From assembly GCA_903832875.1 (NCBI GenBank), contig CAILDA010000006.1:1-40491 (forward strand): a stretch of DNA of 40,491 bases, read 5' to 3'. Positions 39,920 to 40,491 of this stretch are shown here, one piece after another. Positions within the stretch are counted from its first letter, which is position 1, and each line of letters starts with the position of its first letter. A program made the translations under genes and the position numbers. The notes under the pieces were generated by a model. The model did not search any database. It was not told the origin of the DNA and worked only from the letters and a program-made list of their open reading frames with translations. Source of the stretch: an uncultured Micrococcales bacterium (GTDB taxonomy: Bacteria; Actinomycetota; Actinomycetes; Actinomycetales; Microbacteriaceae).

Positions 39920-40491
39920 CGTCCCTAAAGACGTTTCTAAGAATCAAGGCAGCTAATAAGACAACAACACCACAGAACATGATGGTGGCTCTAATCCCAA
40001 ATGCGCTTGCTAAGAAACCAATCAATGGTGAACCGATAGGTGTTCCACCCATAAAGATCATTAGATAAATTCCCATAACTCGACCACGCAGAGCACTGTC
40101 TGTGTTGCTTTGAACATAGGTGTTAGCCGAGATGAGTGTTAGCAATACGGTTGCACCCATTATCGGCAACATGGCCGCATACATCACAGCGCTAGGTAGA
40201 TAAGCAGAAGCCATAACTAAAACACCGAAGAGGGTAGCTCCTCGAAGAATGTTCTTAGTGGTTCGATGTTTTTCTAACCTTGCAGCTATTAGAGCACCAG
40301 ATAAAGAACCAACTGCCAGGATGCTTCCTAAAGCACCGAACTGATCTGGACCCATACCAAATTCCTTGGTGGCCATTAGCGCTATGAATATCTGAAAGTT
40401 CAAACCAAAGGTTGTGGTGAACAGAACGGTCAACATGACCAGCATCAAATCTCTTCGACCTCTGACATAGGTGAAGGCTTCGGCTAACTTG
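39900..40491 (-). CDS. MFS transporter, partial (5' end beyond window)
   Basis: Frame is open to the window edge (KLAEAFTYVRGRRDLMLVMLTVLFTTTFGLNFQIFIALMATKEFGMGPDQFGALGSILAVGSLSGALIAARLE...); track start at 40448 is not the true start. Confidence 0.87.
   Translation of the reverse strand, partial: KLAEAFTYVRGRRDLMLVMLTVLFTTTFGLNFQIFIALMATKEFGMGPDQFGALGSILAVGSLSGALIAARLEKHRTTKNILRGATLFGVLVMASAYLPSAVMYAAMLPIMGATVLLTLISANTYVQSNTDSALRGRVMGIYLMIFMGGTPIGSPLIGFLASAFGIRATIMFCGVVVLLAALILRNVFRDVKPIAK

Overview
This is a chromosomal replication-origin region from a streamlined actinobacterium, probably Microbacteriaceae/Luna-type judging from gene order and protein character. The order around the origin is the classic actinobacterial one: cca-NUDIX-(DUF6049-like)-murJ-trxB-trxA-aminotransferase-parB-parA-rsmG-jag-yidC-yidD-rnpA-rpmH | dnaA-dnaN-gnd-recF-DUF721-gyrB-gyrA-DUF3566-tRNA-Ile-tRNA-Ala. 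To the left are rpsF-ssb-rpsR-rplI, dnaB, a surface-anchored secreted protein, purB, a 2-oxoacid dehydrogenase E1a/E1b/E2 operon, a Zur-type regulator, zinc-free rpmB/rpmG/rpsN paralogs, an HU gene and a partial CopD/CtaG-like gene. I saw no mobile element, CRISPR array, rRNA or defence island. The items most worth a second look are: (i) a near-perfect 25-bp Fur/Zur-type palindrome upstream of a His-tailed small membrane protein that overlaps zur; (ii) two dense DnaA-box clusters away from oriC, one in the dnaB upstream region and one between convergent genes next to parB; (iii) an extended DnaA-box motif shared by the dnaA upstream region, the gyrB upstream region and the parB-side cluster; (iv) a parS site containing the predicted parA start codon; (v) an ATGA-coupled WXG-like gene pair; (vi) a surface protein with repeated paired-cysteine modules; (vii) a shrunken DUF6049-position protein; (viii) a structured rpsF leader that could sequester its SD. 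All calls come from reading the sequence and the supplied ORF track; no searches were run.
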